This document shows, piece by piece, positions 1-9,300 of a stretch of DNA of 33,066 bases. How positions within the stretch are numbered: position 1 is the first letter of the stretch; the number at the start of each line of letters is the position of its first letter. The translations under genes were made by a program, and so were the position numbers. Below the pieces are notes generated by a model. That model was not told the origin of the DNA and made no database searches. It worked only from the letters and a program-made list of their open reading frames with translations. The DNA is from Sphacelaria rigidula (lineage: Eukaryota > Phaeophyceae > Sphacelariales): NCBI GenBank assembly GCA_964200075.2, contig CAXNAA020000034.1:1-33066 (forward strand), given 5' to 3'.

Positions 1-769
1 CTCTCCATGCCCGACCCGCCTTCCCCCCCCCCCCCCCCCCGCCCCCCCCACTACTCCCCCACGCTGCAGTTGTTGCCCATGTCGTCCCCTCCGCTGTCCT
101 CGCCCTCACCACTCGACCTGACACCTTCATCTTCGCTACAAGCATCGTCCTGCTGCCGACAGCTGGCGATAGCTGTAAGTGTAATAAATTCCTGCCCCCA
201 GACTACGTGCTGACCAGGATTGACGTATAGTAATAGCCAAACCTCCCACACACAGATTAGGGTAACCAAAACAATTCAAAGAAGCGCGACTATAGCCGAG
301 AGTTCAAACTCGGCACTGGCGAAAACCTTGAAGACCTCTCCACAATCAGACGTAAGACTAAAACATGAGCTATGTCCTGTTGCACTTCTGTACCGCAGCA
401 AAAACACTCAGGCCCTCTCTCATGTGTCGGATTTTCCTCTGTCTGTTCTGTTGCGATGTGTTCACGCATTGCAACCACGGTTTGGATTGCATGGGCTGCG
501 ATATTGTCGTTGTGTTCGTCTCCGCAGAAAACGATGTTGATCGGCGCGCAGTGCTGGCTGCACACGGTTGGAAGCTTCATGGATGTGTTGACTGTTTCGT
601 CTTCGGTGAGACGAACAACGCACTGTCCGTTGCTACGACAATCCAGCTGGTGCCGTGCGCTGGGCGCCTGTACTGTACCGTACTACTGTATCGTGTTCAG
701 TTTTCAACACTGTTTTATCTATGATGCTACTGTACTGTACTGTGCTGAAACGCGCCACGAGTTAGACCG
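1..769. other. Non-coding stretch with poly-C start
   Basis: No gene is supported here. Positions 23-49 are almost pure C (18 C, one G, 8 C), so the short Pro-rich open frames over it are compositional. Positions 664-745 are rich in overlapping CTGTACTGTAC words, a simple-sequence motif that recurs at 12660-12722. The open frames at 365-788 overlap one another in different frames, and none has a recognisable domain. Confidence 0.5.
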
Positions 770-843
770 CACGAACACTTGGTTTTAGAATACTCCCCTG
801 GCGCACGAACACGAACACTTGGTTGTAGAGTACTCCACTGGCG
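770..843. repeat. Two-copy 40-bp tandem repeat
   Basis: The 34-bp segment at 770-803 is repeated at 810-843 with three substitutions; both begin CACGAACACTTGGTT and end CTGGCG. The period is 40 bp. It lies just upstream of the 85-bp array and may be part of the same unstable region. Confidence 0.8.
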
Positions 844-889
844 ATTCCCGAGCGAAATGGAGCGATCACGTTTGATGGACGTTTGAGAA

Positions 890-1137
890 TGAGCTGATGA
901 GCTAGGGGTTTGTAACTCACCTAGGGCAAACATCCGCCGCTCATGCAGCTCTCATATATCACCCAGGACGGATATGAGCCGATGAGCTACGAGTTGGCCT
1001 CACCTAGGCCAAACATGCGTAGCTCATGCAGCTCTCATACCGCACCCAGGGTAAACATGAGCTGATGAGCTACGGGTTGATAGCTCATCTAGGGCAAACA
1101 TGCGTAGCTCATGTAGCTATCATAGCTCACTACGGAG
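890..1137. repeat. Three-copy ~85-bp tandem repeat
   Basis: Three diverged units start at 890, 975 and 1058. Each begins TGAGCYGATGAGCTA, passes through a CACCTAGG/CATCTAGG core and an AAACATGCGTAGCTCATG block, and ends near a CTCATA motif. Units are 85 and 83 bp; the third decays near 1137. The word GAGCT/AGCTC recurs inside units, giving local dyad symmetry. No ORF runs through it with a credible product. Confidence 0.85.
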
Positions 1138-1559
1138 CTACGCTAAAAATGAGCCAGCTCGAGCTGCAGGGAGTTGATCTGTCCGACGTGTGGACTATTT
1201 CCACCGACACCACATCGAGATTTTTGCAATTCCGTGGCATCGACGTAGCCCCCCCTGTCCAGTGATGCTTCCTCGCGCAAATACTACTTTGTCGCTACTG
1301 CTATCTATAAAAAATCGCACTGCGTCAGCCTAATCTTCTCAAAGTTCAATAGTCCTCACCCATGTAATCTTATCACGATTTCCCTGATAGCTCAGACTCC
1401 GGCACCTAGTTGTTGCCTTCGAAACGTACTACCGATCTACGAGTACGTGTGTGTATACGTACATGTGTATGTACTGTGCGCTTGTGCACAACGACGAACC
1501 TGGTGCCACCCTGTAAAAGCTGAAAGGGCTGTTACCCCCGTGAAAGACACGGACGAGCA
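1138..1559. other. Non-coding, nothing recognised
   Basis: Unique-looking sequence between two tandem arrays. Positions 1440-1475 are rich in GTGTGTATACGTACATGT-type words. No supported coding exon, RNA gene or promoter was seen on either strand. Confidence 0.4.
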
Positions 1560-2245
1560 CAATGCCATTCTAGGTACGACTCGACGTTGCAGCCGTTCGA
1601 CACTGCCGTGATTGATCATCAAGTGGATGCGAATCGTCCTTCTCTGCATCACTAGGAATACTGACCCCCTCCCGTGTGAAGTGCATCCTCACCCCTGAGA
1701 GCCATTACGCCTCTCCAGCCCCCGTTCCCCCTTGAGCCGCGACTCTCTATCCTTCGCGACCCCCCCCTGCTCACGACTTTCGCAAGATATCGCCCTATCC
1801 TTTCGGGAATGGTGCCCCCACACGATAAATTTGAAACATCTCGTGGCGTTTTTTTAATTGATTTTCTTCGCAAAAGTTGGCGAAAAAGCAACCGGACGTT
1901 TTACTCCGCACTAGGTGCAGCTGTACGTGACAACCCGTTTCGTACTGCCGTGATTGATCATCGAGTGGATGTCAACCGCCTTCCGCAGTATCGCCGGGAG
2001 TGCTGACCCCCCGCCCTGCTAACTACTCCCCCCATAAGCCACGACTGTACACCCCAGCAAACCCCTATTTCCCTTTGAAGCCACAACTCTTTGTCTAGCA
2101 CAGTTTTCCCCTGCCCATCACTGTCGCACAACATCGCCCGATCCTTTCGGGAATTGTGGCCTAACGCGATATATAAAAATATATCTCCGCGACTGTATTC
2201 CACGTTTTGCTTTGCAAAGCTTGGCATAGACACACCCACACGTTT
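1560..2245. repeat. Diverged ~343-bp tandem duplication
   Basis: Two head-to-tail copies, about 1560-1902 and 1903-2245, are aligned by conserved anchors. ACTGCCGTGATTGATCATC occurs at 1602 and 1944. CTAGGT occurs about 40 bp before each. The block CGCCC(T/G)ATCCTTTCGGGAAT occurs at 1791 and 2135. An ACRCGATA A/T-rich block and a CTTYGCAAA block follow in both. The offset stays at 342-344 bp, so this is one ancient tandem duplication and not scattered chance matches. A short frame at 1809-2006 crosses it but has no recognisable domain. Confidence 0.75.
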
Positions 2246-2929
2246 CCCTCACACCACCAAACCATTGAATATATTATGCTGCCTTTACGCAGGGCACTGC
2301 GGTGTGAAACCTAAGCGCGACATATCGACCGAAGTCGCACAGGTGGTGCATATCCAAGCTGTTGCGCATGTATATGTGGTGAGGACAATGGGTAGGAGAA
2401 GAACGTACGGGCAGGAACAGTAAACCAGACATAGAGTGGGTAGCGTGACGTAGGGACGAGTGCGGTGGCCAGGAAAGCTTCGAATGACGTTTAGCGAAAC
2501 GAGGCAAGCGTGTGAAGATATTTGTTTACTCGTCCCGATCTAAAGAGAGAATGTACAACAAACTCTTCAGCTCTGCATGATCCTCTCATACTGAAGGCAT
2601 GGTCGCAGCACGGAGGCAACGAGTTTGTAAGGAGTCACGGCATCTCGTCTCGAAGGATTCTCAGTCGAGGACAAGAAAATAACACTTGACGTCATCTTGT
2701 AGCTAGAGCTAGAGCTAGTCTACCCTAAATGGAGCTGCCCCACGTGAGAATGAAGAACAACGCTGTAGCGGCAACTCATCAGTTCACCTGAAACGCAGGC
2801 CAGGGATCAAATAAAAAGCTCTTGTCCGCGACTCCAGCGAACGCGTTGATGAGGTGCTGCCACAATACCTCGGCCTGACAACCATGTTCCAGAAAAAAGA
2901 CATGGTCTCGCATCATCGTGACGCACCTA
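2246..2929. other. Non-coding, nothing recognised
   Basis: No gene supported. A short (AGAGCT)n run lies at about 2698-2717. The rest is unremarkable on both strands. Confidence 0.4.
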
Positions 2930-3275
2930 TCATGGATATGGATATCCGTCCGGGACATCCATCATGAGTATAGATATCTGTCTGATATATAAATTTTTGG
3001 GGCTAGGGTTAGGGTTAGGGTTAGGGATAGCCATGTTAAACATGGATATTCATGATGGATATCCCAAATGCATATTAACATCCTTGATAGATACCCATGA
3101 TCGATGTCCATGTTCCAGATGAATATCCATCATGGGTAAGGTTGTTGTTCAAGGATATCCATCCGAGATGTCCACGAATAAGATCCATGGTGGACAGTCA
3201 TACCCATCATGGATCTGATGCTCAGATGGATATCCCAGATGGATATCCATATCCATGATGGATACTCCACCATGA
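2930..3275. repeat. Degenerate GGATATCCAT palindromic repeat cluster
   Basis: Dense, irregular recurrence of words such as GGATATCCAT, ATCCATCATGG, CAGATGGATATCC and CATGGATAT. The word GGATATCC is its own reverse complement, so the array reads similarly on both strands. Units are roughly 15-30 bp but not in strict register. An interstitial TTAGGG tract is embedded at 3003-3026. A second cluster of the same vocabulary lies at 6118-6310. Minus-strand frames across it are low-complexity translations (repeats of W-I-S-I-W-D-I-H type) and are not genes. Confidence 0.75.
3003..3026 (+). repeat. Interstitial telomere-type TTAGGG tract
   Basis: Four consecutive units of the TTAGGG type, CTAGGG then three TTAGGG, flanked by GGGG on the left and ATAGCC on the right. 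TTAGGG is the telomere unit of many eukaryotic lineages, including several algae. At four units this is an interstitial remnant and not a chromosome end. Confidence 0.85.
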
Positions 3276-4760
3276 CACAGCCCCCGCCCCCAAACAACGT
3301 AATAACACAGTCATGCACGGAAGAGCATATGTTAGTTGCGTGCTTGCAACGTATACTCGTTGGTGGATGACTTGAAGTAAACATGGCAAGCCGCCGTGCG
3401 CCGTTATGCTTCGGGGAGGACAGCACAATTTCACACGTTCCTTCTCACGCACAGCTGGAACATTTAACATGCATCGAGCTATCGCTTCTAGACGGAATTA
3501 CGATCCAGCGAGAACGCCTGCTTACTCGCTCATGCAAGCTGTTAGTCCATCTTTCTGCTCCATTCAGTACACGACGCACATATATGTTTCATCAACGCAT
3601 GTAACGGAAATATTTGCTCGTACGACACCAACGGTACAGCTCAACCGCATCTGTAAAGTCATATGCCCACATATATCCATATCTATGTCTTCCTCGCCTG
3701 CTAACCCATCCATTCAATTCATACACATAGGTCCCTTCATTCATGTGCGTATATTGCATTTTGGACTGCTGCCGGCACAGTTCAAGCCAACGTTCAGTCA
3801 GTACTTCACGTGTGAACCGAGTCAATACTCAGTAGGTTGTGTATCACGAACCCACATCCGCAGTATACTCTTCCGCCTCCTCGACGACCATCGCGTCAGG
3901 ACCGTGTGACACCATATTCGGTACGCGGATGAAAGCAATACGACGTGACAAATCTCAGAAAATGTACCGAACCACGCGATGAAACATGCACCGCGCTGCA
4001 GCAAGATCTAGCTGAGATTTACATTGAGTTTTTCGTGCTTGAATGCCAAGACGTTAGGCAGCCAACCATTTTGTCACGTCACGTAACGGACGTGATTTGA
4101 CGGACATCACTGGGAAGGTTATTCATTGGATCTTTATCATCGCACACGTCCTTCGCCCGCATGAAATCAAGTACACCCATCTTTACTCGGAAGTGCGTTC
4201 ACACGGCACAGGTTCCGTGTGAAACTACCTGCGGATACTACCGCTTCAAGTCGTACCGCCTAATCCTAGTACGATACAACTCTTCGCGGCTCGACAGAGC
4301 CATACCGGCAAAATCATCTGATCTCTGAAATGAGTCCAGCACATTATGTGGCGTGCCTAGTATGATGTCTGCAATGTATCCTATACAATATCTGGTGTGC
4401 CTGGAAGGTAAAATTTACTGTTAATTCTCGTTTGCTGCAGGACTCCCGCACACCTCAATCGTCAAGGGAAGGGCATATGGGTCGACATACGCTCGGTACT
4501 GCAATCTGAAGTCTGAGCCCTAGGCCTACCATCGACGAAAGAACTGTCCCTCACTCAGAGGGAAGGTGACAGAAGCAGCTATCAACGTGCTGGTTCGATG
4601 TGTCATTCCAAGGTGATAGGTGCAGGACCGAGCGTTTTCTTCCTGGACGCAGCTTCTGCTTTGCACGGAGCTTGGTTATTGACGTCGTTGGCGATATCGG
4701 TTTCGCGCGTAGCAGTCATATTTGCCAAGAAGCCATTGGACCATCCTTACCGCTGTTATT
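3276..4760. other. Non-coding, nothing recognised
   Basis: The longest open frame (3406-3909, plus) has overlapping competitors on both strands and no domain, signal or splice-site arrangement that I can support. 4000-4760 has frequent stops in all frames. No RNA gene or named repeat was seen. Confidence 0.35.
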
Positions 4761-5240
4761 TTAATTGCCTTCTATTAACTTGACATAAGAAACAGTCCAA
4801 ATTCCTGTGCAATACGCAAACCCCACACCAAACGGCATCACCGACTCCTCTGTGAACGAGCGGGGTGACTGCGCGTATACATTTGCACCAGTGACACTAT
4901 ACATACTTGCTGTCCGGCAGACTGAAACTCGGCGCGCTGTTGGAGGAGCCGCTGACGGTGGAACTGCTGCTGCTTCTGGAATACGCTGTTGCTTGTCGAG
5001 AATGAGCGATTGGTGTTCGAGTTGGTGGATGTGCTTCTGTCGCTGCTGCTGCATCGCGTGAGTAGCGTAAAGCTCCTCTCGCTTCACAATGTTCTGGACC
5101 CTCTGCTGCTCAATCGCGGCGCCAATGGCGTGACCCTTTTGCTTCAGTTCCCATCTTTGTCTCTTGCTGTGCAAGAGGCGATCAAACGCAGTAACAAGGC
5201 TGTCAAGGATCAGCCGGGCGATGTGTTTCTCCCGTTTGAT
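4761..5240 (-). pseudogene. Gln/Glu-rich coiled-coil gene fragment
   Basis: Reading leftward from about 5240, an open frame runs to a stop near 4761 and gives about 155 residues. The first 85 or so look like genuine protein: an amphipathic LILDSLVTAFDRLL helix, then Lys/Arg/Gln/Glu-rich coiled-coil with KREELYATHAMQQQRQ and QLEHQSLILDKQQR, then an Ala/Pro-rich linker. I do not recognise the family. The part of the frame above 5240 runs into the mirrored copy, so the apparent N-terminus is an artefact of the palindrome. No start codon or promoter is credible. It may be an exon of a live gene, but the adjacent decayed copies favour a pseudogene. Confidence 0.4.
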
Positions 5241-5424
5241 CCTTGACAGCCTTATTACTGCGTTTGATCGCCTCTTACACAGCGAGAGCAATGTAGGAAC
5301 TGAAGCAAAAGGCTCATTCCATGGACACCACGATTGAGCAGCAGAGCGCCAAGAAGTGAAGCGAGAGGAGCTTCGCGTTACCCACGTGATACAGCAGCAG
5401 CGACAATAGCATATCCACAAACTT
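5021..5424. repeat. Long imperfect palindrome, ~190-bp arms
   Basis: Left arm about 5021-5212 and right arm about 5237-5424 are reverse complements around a 24-nt centre. Pairing is tightest near the centre (5160-5212 with 5237-5287, differing at only a few positions) and weaker outward, with small indels. The arms carry the same coding segment in divergent orientation. The minus-strand copy is open; the plus-strand copy keeps the LILDSLITAFDRLLHS reading but then shifts frame and gains stops. This looks like an inverted duplication followed by decay of one arm. Confidence 0.85.
5237..5424 (+). pseudogene. Decayed mirror copy of coiled-coil fragment
   Basis: On the plus strand the right palindrome arm encodes ILDSLITAFDRLLHS, matching the minus-strand fragment with a V to I change. 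It then shifts frame and recovers IEQQ and later QQQRQ pieces separated by stop codons. It has no start, no continuous frame and no continuation past 5424, so it is a pseudogene created by the inverted duplication. Confidence 0.55.
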
Positions 5425-5794
5425 AAAGACCCATTGATCGTCCGGTGCTGCGATGTTGATTGAGTCGCTCCACGATGTACGAGTGTCCACTCGCCCCCCT
5501 GCCCGACGCTTTCACGGCAAACGTACCTGGCGCAATATGAGGAGATGCGGTTCTAGAGACCAAGTAGAGACATATTTTGGGCACTCTTGTCTTGGTGCCT
5601 GGCCTTGAGCTACCTCGTTCTCATCGCATATGCGGAAGATGCCTGGCTTGATTCCGCGGAACATCGCTGTTGCTCAGCGATGAGCGGCACCGCTGTCAGA
5701 GCTGCTTGTTCCCCAAGTCGGCGGCCTGCTTCCCGTGCCCCTCGGTGATACCCCTCTCCCTAAGAATTATCTCTACAGTATCCGTAGCGACACG
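5425..5794. other. Non-coding between coiled-coil relics
   Basis: No supported gene. It separates the palindrome from a further Gln-rich relic at 5795-5945. Confidence 0.35.
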
Positions 5795-5945
5795 AAGTCC
5801 GCAGGTTGCGCGCTCTTCCTCTGCTCCCTTTGATGTTCCATTTGTCACCGAAACTGCTGCTATTGCCGGTCATACTCGGCTTCTTGTGCTTGTCGTTCAC
5901 GTTGGATTTCTTGATTTTGCTACTGGATCTACGTCTCTGGCTAGT
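5795..5945 (-). pseudogene. Gln-rich coiled-coil relic with stops
   Basis: In one minus-strand frame this region reads QEIQRERQAQEAEYDRQ, then a stop, QQFR, another stop, then QMEHQREQRKSAQ. The composition matches the coiled-coil fragment at 4761-5240 and it lies upstream of it on the same strand, so both may derive from one long Gln/Glu/Arg-rich gene. Internal TAG and TGA codons argue for decay. The open plus-strand frame over it is Ala/Val/Thr-rich and looks like a shadow. Confidence 0.3.
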
Positions 5946-6117
5946 GCTGTTGCTGTCGGAGCTACTGCAGCTGTAAACACCGGATCAAACGCGGGCACCT
6001 TCCGGTTACATGGTACACTAATGCCGTAATTGAGCGGTGTTTTTCGCCACGAATCTGGCGTACAGCAGTGGGGTGGTTACGCAGACTCTCAGCGTTTGCA
6101 CGATCTCGCATGATCTC
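5946..6117. other. Non-coding, nothing recognised
   Basis: Short spacer before the second GGATATCC-type cluster. Confidence 0.3.
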
Positions 6118-6310
6118 GCCACCTCCATCTGAGATGTTTACTTTGCCGATGGATACCCATCTGAGATATCAGATCCGTCTGGGATACTCATCTGGGATGT
6201 TGACATACATCTGGCATATCAGTCTTGAGTGGATATCCATCTGGGACATCCATCTAGGATATGGACAACAACGTGGAAAGTCTAAATAACATACCCATAT
6301 GTGGGATAAA
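6118..6310. repeat. Second GGATATCCAT/ATCTGGGATAT repeat cluster
   Basis: Repeated words CATCTGAGATATCAG, CATCTGGGATGTT, CATCTGGCATATCAG, GGATATCCATCTGGG and CATCTAGGATATGG follow one another with a spacing near 18-25 bp. The vocabulary is the same as at 2930-3275 but without a TTAGGG tract. The small plus-strand frame through it is repeat translation and is not a gene. Confidence 0.7.
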
Positions 6311-9300
6311 TGGATATTTGAACGTAAAAGTGGGGCATGAGAGGGCTATCGACTTGACGCTTGCACGAATTCAGGGTTCGCGCGCTAAATGGATGTAAGA
6401 CCCTTATAGAAGCATTCTTGCTGATATCGCCATCTAGCGCCAGTTGCGGCCGCGCTCGTGGTCGTGCTGTGGTCGGAACCATGCGTTTGACTGGGATTAA
6501 TGCGTTGCTTTACGACCCAGAGATTTCGGTCACGGGATATATCACTACCGTGACACACGATGTTTCGTAGCGTCTTCCGATACCTTGCCCTATGTTGGAA
6601 CATATTCAGTAAACTTGGGCACCACAGGAGCTCGAGCATAAACAGCATAGGTCGGGCGGAAACAAAACACGACGCAAGAATACTCGAGTTTGCGATTGAA
6701 ACGTCATTATCTCAAGCTCCTGACGCTGCTACAGACTGTTCGTCATATCCCATATACAGAGATATCGTACAGGCAAAAAGTGATATCAGAAAGAGAGGAA
6801 AAGACAAGTAGAGCTACCCTAAACAACATCGTACCTGGGACATCGTAAGGAAACAGTGATTCAGGCTTTCGGAACAGAGTCGGACGTTCGCTGGAAAATA
6901 CACTTCCCGCTATTTTCCCCGTCAACAAGGACGTTCAGAAACAATTTACAGCGCAAATTTCCAGAGAGGATGAGTCAAATGGGGGAGAAACAACGACAAC
7001 GGAAGGCCGTGCTTTGGGGTGGGGCGATGGGTTCCTTATCTGGCAACTTGCATCGTCTACACCGCAGCTTGTGCGACACCACCCGAGCACATGTTCCACC
7101 TCAACATTTCGAGTCAGATGCAAAAAACAAGTCGCGACTATCAACGGTCGGGATGATTCGGAAGCGTATCACACATTCGGGATGGACGGTTGCGGTTTAC
7201 TCTGTCGATTCGTATCTTAAATACTGCGCTATTCAAGATATTTCAGCAAGCGATGGCACGCTTGAACCACAGGGGAACGAGGACGTTACGGCGCCAAACC
7301 TGCGCCAAACCTGCGCCAAACCTGCTGTGCGAGAGAAAAACCGTTGATCTGGAGCTGTGTCCAATCATCGGACGTTCCAGCAGAGAGCTGCACCAGCCGA
7401 GTACCCCTATTCTGGAGCGGATGACGACGGCGAGTTTCCAACATCCGAAACGAGGCCTTGCGTCTTGTTCCCAGGTTCTTCAAAGGAGCGAGTTGCGTGT
7501 GCTCGGAATCTCGGTTTCATTCAGCGCTGGACTGCTTGCGGCAAAGGCACCAGTCCACTAAGAATCCACCGATGGTCACAAAATGGACGTATCCGAGGTA
7601 TGGAGACGGAAACCGTCACCGACGGAAACTCGAGAAACGGGGGAAAACAAAAAAAAGCGGAGGAGTAAAAAATCGACTCAGTCGACAGGCTGAGAACTAG
7701 AACCGGCTCCGAGGAGCCCCCTAAATGGATCCCCGCCAGGCAGGGCTTGAGGTAAGAAGGTCGTGTGAAAACCTTGGGGCTGTCAATGCAAAATGCGAAT
7801 CGGCCATCTAGCGACCGCGCTTTCGGGCACCAAGTTGTAGATAATAAGCTGAGAAAAAGTAGAACATGAGAATGAACATAACTGGGGAACATCGCCACTA
7901 GCGTTCGTCGCCAAACAGACAGTGCAAGCAGCCAATAGGATGAGACAGGGATATCAGTTGGATTCTACGGAGAAAAATCGCGAAAAATTGACACCCTGAT
8001 TCCGAGGCGCACTTTTATACTAATGTACCGCGAGCGTGATGTATGTTCGTGGCATGCGAGATATGGACATCGTCACCGGATAGATATCAGCCTCCCACAT
8101 CAAACGATACCAGCCACCCTTTCATTGCCATCGCGCGCATCATGTATAATAGCGGCCTTCAGTAGTATCGTTTGTGGTTCGAACCGCGATGCAAGAAGTA
8201 ATAGTGAGAGCTAACTGCTGAAACTGTCTCGTGAAAACACCAAGCCTACGTAGCATAGTCCATCCTGGTAGCATAGCGTCTCACTGAACTGTTGCAGTGC
8301 CGAGCATCTTTGGGGCACATTTCATATTATATTCATATTATTAGTGTAGCATGTGTCTCGCTTACCTTGTCATTGCTCGCAGACATGGTGGTGGTGCTGT
8401 ACGTGATGCCAGTATGGGGACTTGAATGCGCTGCAAGTGTGTAGTGTACCTCCCGTGCGCGAGTCTCTTCCCTGCGTTTTGACTTTCAAGCGGGCGCAGC
8501 AAGGCATCATGCTGCAGAATGTCAGTTTCCAGATGGCTACACGAAAATGAAACGACTCAGTCGGCATCATGTTCGTGTGCTTTGACAAACGCATGTGATC
8601 GTCACGATTTCTGCGGGAATGCTTCCTCCCGTGTTGCATCCATGAGAGAGTGGTGCTACGGTAGGGGTGCACAAATGTTTTCTGAGGTTAGGACTGTTAG
8701 GAGCCCTTCATTTCATCCAAAATACGACTTATGAAATGTGACAGTACGCCAGGATTACTATTCCAATGTGCTAGGGACATCCCGAGTAAATTTCCAAACG
8801 GGGATGCCTTGACCCATATTCTTGTGCCTCTAGAATCATTAGGAGCCCCTGCATTAGACAAAATTTCGCGCAAAAAGTGGACCCCTACCGTCGCATTGCT
8901 CGAGACACAACGAGAAACGCAAGGGTTTCACAGATGGAATAATGACTGCCGTCAAGAACGCGTCACCTCCGGAAACAAGTCGTGGTTTGTACCGAGACCG
9001 TATGTTCCTTGCCTATGGCGGACTCAGCCATGAATTGAAAGTGCTCGCTGTTCGTTTTGAGAGTCGTTCTTCACAACCTTGTTTGTGTTGCATGTAAAAG
9101 AAAAAAATGTGCAACTTTTTTTTCGCCCTGGAAAGTTGCTCATTTATTGTCTTCATACAATGGACAAAGGTCGCCTCATAGAGAACGATTATTGGGAACA
9201 TTTCGCAAGTCGTGACGTTTCCTGGCGATCGAAGTTACACCCGAACTCCTGTATTCACCACGTATAAAACTATAAGTGAGACTCGTCACTGCTCATAGAG

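Noticed and set aside
1-213. Pro/Ser-rich plus-strand ORF
   Set aside because: Produced by the poly-C tract at the window edge.
2930-3275. CRISPR-like array
   Set aside because: Units are irregular, palindromic and without conserved-length spacers, and the context is eukaryotic.
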